Shown: piece after piece, positions 21,581-23,675 of the stretch | Position numbering within the stretch: the stretch's first letter is position 1 | Layout of the letters: the number at the start of each line of letters is the position of its first letter | Assembly: GCA_910587295.1 (NCBI GenBank) | Contig: CAJULP010000066.1 | Coordinates: forward strand, 1-23,675 | Reading direction: 5' to 3' | DNA: 23,675 nt | From: an uncultured Lachnospiraceae bacterium | GTDB lineage: Bacteria > Bacillota > Clostridia > Lachnospirales > Lachnospiraceae | The notes under the pieces: model-generated | Told to the model about the DNA's origin: nothing | What the model saw: the letters and a program-made list of their open reading frames with translations, nothing else | The model's database searches: none | Translations under genes and position numbers: made by a program

Positions 21581-22372
21581 CTAAAAACCATTCGACAATT
21601 CTTTTAAAAATTCTTCCGGTTTTTGACAGATTCCGCAGCTTCTTTCCTTAATTTCCTCCGCTGTATGATACAGCTTGCTATGTATCCGGTAAAGCTTTGA
21701 TTTCAAATTAAAAAATACTATCTTCTCAAATGGCCACCTGATGACAGTCGGATACTTCATACCCACACCAAGCTCCAAAATACAAAGTTTTTTGTTCAGC
21801 GAACCTTGCAGCCATTTTTGATAAATTCCCCAGTGATCCAGATACCCTTCTTCCACATAATGAGCTGCCTGCACATGATTAAATACAAGGGGCTTCCCGC
21901 AGTGAATACATACCGGCAAATCATTGCTGTCTGTTTTCTCAGGCATTCCACCCTCCAAATACCGCTGCGCTATCCCGAGAATCCGGTCGGGAACCTCATA
22001 CAATTCTTTCTCGCATCCATCCTCACATTGAAGCTTTCTATATGCACCACACGGCTCCACGATCCGCTCTTTATTTAACCCTGCTTCTAATATCATCCCA
22101 TCCTGGCATAAAGATATGATAAAATAATTTTTATCCTTTAAGCACTTTGCAAGATTTCTATATATCTCAGCATGTTCCTGCCCGATCTTGCTTAGCATGA
22201 CTTTTTCTATATAGGGAAGTAATTGTTTTTCTTCAAGGGATTTTGATATTTCCACATATCTTTCATCAGCTTCAAGCCGCTTTCGCATATCCAGTTCCTC
22301 TCCGATTCCCACTAAAACCAGATCGGCCTCCCGTACATCCTTAGCTGCCTGTTCTATGATTGACCCTGACAT
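21581..22372 (-). CDS. Divergent SirTM-like sirtuin homologue
   Basis: A 263-aa protein that follows the Sir2 Rossmann/zinc layout, closest in style to macrodomain-linked sirtuins (SirTM). LELGVGMKYPTVIRWPFEKI (199-218) matches their ELGVG.NTP.IIKYPFW block; NYFIISLCQDGMILEAGLNK (82-101) matches YFVLTTNVDHQFQKAGFDK; four cysteines (C116, C120, C155, C158) form the zinc module. However, the NAD-binding GAG.S loop is replaced by VGIGEELD (21-28), TTNVD by SLCQD, and the G-D-Y-G segment by CGAYR (108-112). NAD-dependent activity is therefore doubtful or changed. The ATG follows AGAGGT. It sits between cheV and a large membrane protein; no macrodomain or lipoylation genes are nearby. Confidence 0.7.
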   Translation of the reverse strand: MSGSIIEQAAKDVREADLVLVGIGEELDMRKRLEADERYVEISKSLEEKQLLPYIEKVMLSKIGQEHAEIYRNLAKCLKDKNYFIISLCQDGMILEAGLNKERIVEPCGAYRKLQCEDGCEKELYEVPDRILGIAQRYLEGGMPEKTDSNDLPVCIHCGKPLVFNHVQAAHYVEEGYLDHWGIYQKWLQGSLNKKLCILELGVGMKYPTVIRWPFEKIVFFNLKSKLYRIHSKLYHTAEEIKERSCGICQKPEEFLKELSNGF

Positions 22373-22396
22373 TCATACACCTCTGCTCCCGACTTA

Positions 22397-22426
22397 ATAA
22401 GAGCCGGAAATTTTTCCAGCTCTTAT
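22397..22426 (-). promoter_or_regulatory. Hairpin in the cheV-sirtuin intergenic region
   Basis: On the minus strand ATAAGAGCTGGAAA and TTTCCGGCTCTTAT form a 14-bp stem with one G-T pair and a two-base tip. No T-run follows, so full termination is unlikely; mRNA processing or partial attenuation between cheV and the next gene is possible. Confidence 0.5.
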
Positions 22427-22449
22427 AGACAATTCTGAGATTATCCTGA

Positions 22450-23349
22450 CTATTTATTATTTACCAACTCATCTATTACTCTTACGAGGTTTCCTATCTC
22501 AGGCTTAGACAACTGTGCGTTCGCCCCTAAAGACTCACCTTTTCTCTTCATTTCATCATTGACAAGGGATGAGAAAATGATAATAGGAATATCCTTGGTC
22601 TCCTCATCCTCCTTAACCAGCTTCGTAAGCCTGTGCCCGTCCATAACCGGCATTTCAATATCTGTAATAAGACACTGTACGGTCTGTTTCAATGTACCGT
22701 CCCTCTTACTCTGGCAGATAATATCATATGCCTCCTGCCCGTTACTGGTGTGGATCAGGTTATCGTAGCCTGCATGTTTCAATGATTCAACAATAAGCCT
22801 GTTAAGCAGTACCGAATCTTCTGCGATCAAAATAGGCACATCACTTCTGCTTCTGCTTCCCATTTCGTCAATTTCACTTACCTTAAGACCAGTTTCAGGA
22901 TTAATATCGGTCACTATCTTTTCAAAATCAAGGATAATGATCAATCTGTCTTCAATTTTAACAATCCCGGTAGAAACACTTTCTTCCGCACTTGCCACAG
23001 TGGAATCCGGCTTAATAATGCTTCCCCATGAAACTCTATGTATTCCCCTTACATCATCCACATGGAACGCAATATCAAGCTTATTAAAATTAGTGATGAT
23101 GAAAAGCCCTCCTGCTTCGGATGTACCCCTCTGCAGACAGTTTTTCAAGTCGATTGCTGTGATCATCGTGTCCCTAGGCATAAAAACACCCTCAATACTG
23201 GGATGGGAATTGGGAACAGGTGTAACCGGTTGATATGCCGTTATTTCCTTAACCTTTGCAACATTAATGCCATATGCATTCCCATTTAATACAAATTCTA
23301 AAACTTCCAATTCATTTGTTCCATTTTCGAGAAGAATCTTCGTATCCAT
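22450..23349 (-). CDS. cheV: CheV chemotaxis coupling protein (CheW-receiver fusion)
   Basis: A 299-aa protein that links chemoreceptors to CheA and helps adaptation by phosphorylation. Residues 13-150 are a CheW domain (VLEFVLNGNAYGINVAKVKEI, VPNSHPSIEGVFMPRDTMI, LDFEKIVTDI). Residues 170-299 are a receiver domain with the acidic pair E177/D178, phospho-acceptor D230 (CLITDIEMPVMDGH), the S/T position at 260-261 and K282. ATG at 23349 follows GGAAAGG at some distance. It heads the operon behind the promoter at 23398-23426. Its presence implies a chemotactic, probably flagellated organism; no other che genes are visible here. Confidence 0.95.
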   Translation of the reverse strand: MDTKILLENGTNELEVLEFVLNGNAYGINVAKVKEITAYQPVTPVPNSHPSIEGVFMPRDTMITAIDLKNCLQRGTSEAGGLFIITNFNKLDIAFHVDDVRGIHRVSWGSIIKPDSTVASAEESVSTGIVKIEDRLIIILDFEKIVTDINPETGLKVSEIDEMGSRSRSDVPILIAEDSVLLNRLIVESLKHAGYDNLIHTSNGQEAYDIICQSKRDGTLKQTVQCLITDIEMPVMDGHRLTKLVKEDEETKDIPIIIFSSLVNDEMKRKGESLGANAQLSKPEIGNLVRVIDELVNNK

Positions 23350-23397
23350 ACCAACTAACCACGCCTTTCCTAAATTGTTAAAATACCCTCTTTTGGA

Positions 23398-23426
23398 ATT
23401 ATAGCATATATCCTTTTTTCAAACAA
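23398..23426 (-). promoter_or_regulatory. Sigma-A promoter of cheV operon
   Basis: On the minus strand TTGTTT (23421-23426), 17 bases, then TATAAT (23398-23403) with an extended TGC just before it. It lies 48 bases upstream of the cheV ATG and downstream of the rRNA terminator. Confidence 0.7.
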
Positions 23427-23475
23427 TATAATTTTGGTCATAGAATTAGACTTTTTACGAAATAGAGAAGAACAT

Positions 23476-23501
23476 AATAAAAACCGGCTTCACAGCCGGC
23501 C
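23476..23501 (-). terminator. Rho-independent terminator of the rRNA operon
   Basis: On the minus strand CCGGCT-GTGA-AGCCGG is followed by TTTTTATTATG. It stands about 80 bases after the 23S 3' end and before the cheV promoter. Confidence 0.85.
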
Positions 23502-23580
23502 TAAACTATATCCGCATATCCATAAAATAACTTGTCGTACCCTCAAAACCGAACACCAAGCATATACCTTCCGCTCTTCC

Positions 23581-23675
23581 TGGCCAAGCCTTCGGCCTAT
23601 TAGTGCCTGTCAGCTCAGCGCATCTCTGCGCTTACACCCCAGGCCTACCTACCTCGTCGTCTTCAAGGGGCCTTC
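23581..23675 (-). rRNA. 23S ribosomal RNA, 3' end (partial)
   Basis: The minus strand reads GACGACGAGGTAGGTAGGCC, then a hairpin AGCGCAGAGATGCGCT, GAGCTGACAGGCACTAATAG and GCCGAAGGCTTGGCC, the conserved 3' terminal segment of bacterial 23S rRNA (compare ...ACTAATAGGTCGAGGACTTGACC in clostridia). The 3' end is placed at about 23581 by comparison. The rest of the gene lies beyond the window. The spacer from 23502 to 23580 contains the GTTCGGTTTTGAGGGT sequence common next to 23S genes in clostridia but no 5S rRNA. Confidence 0.93.

Noticed and set aside
23502..23580. 5S rRNA downstream of 23S
   Set aside because: Too short and without the conserved 5S segments; it matches ordinary 23S flanking spacer.
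1..23675. Insertion sequences, phage genes, CRISPR arrays, attachment sites next to tRNA-Leu
   Set aside because: No transposase or integrase frame, no regularly spaced repeats, and no second copy of the tRNA 3' end were seen.

Overview
This window looks like a chromosomal segment of a motile, low-to-mid GC Firmicute, most likely a Lachnospiraceae (Clostridium cluster XIVa) member. The reasons are the gene families and their order (UPF0210 next to a UPF0237 ACT protein; polA-coaE-walJ), CheV, the rRNA 3' end, and Gram-positive style Shine-Dalgarno sites and sigma-A promoters. The taxonomic call rests on protein style and not on a database search. All protein genes but one lie on the minus strand.

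Left part (1-9320, minus): one tightly packed exopolysaccharide/capsule operon. In order of transcription it holds a 62-aa helical protein, an unknown 135-aa protein, a metallophosphoesterase, two large Wzz-like membrane proteins (the second fused to a degenerate GGDEF domain), a Wzy/O-antigen-ligase-like polymerase, a PssD/PssE two-subunit glycosyltransferase, a GT4, a GT2 and a truncated second GT2 at the edge. At least three of these genes are visibly damaged: the polymerase is split over three reading segments by two compensating frameshifts at A-tracts, the GT4 lacks most of its donor-binding domain, and the last GT2 stops after about 116 residues. The phosphoesterase also seems to have lost its N-terminus. 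The flanking housekeeping genes are intact, so the locus looks like a decaying or variable surface-polysaccharide locus.

Switch region (9320-9880): a divergent intergenic region with two good sigma-A promoters and three dyad operators sharing TTGC/GCAA-type half sites separates that operon from a plus-strand 108-aa XRE regulator. The regulator's C-terminal helical motif resembles the 62-aa protein at the head of the operon. This layout recalls SinR/SinI control of matrix genes in Bacillus and is the most attractive hypothesis in the window.

Middle part (9887-16320, minus): zf-HC2 membrane protein, polA, coaE, walJ, an ACT-domain regulator and UPF0210, preceded by tRNA-Leu(CAA) with its own promoter and a strong terminator hairpin. 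A perfect 33-bp palindrome covers the walJ stop codon.

Right part (16323-23675, minus): from a clear promoter at 23398-23426 come cheV, a divergent SirTM-like sirtuin homologue, a 601-aa single-pass membrane protein with a long disordered acidic/lysine-rich cytoplasmic region, hisH, hisF, ung and lysA. Upstream lies the 3' end of a 23S rRNA gene followed directly by a terminator, with no 5S gene between them.
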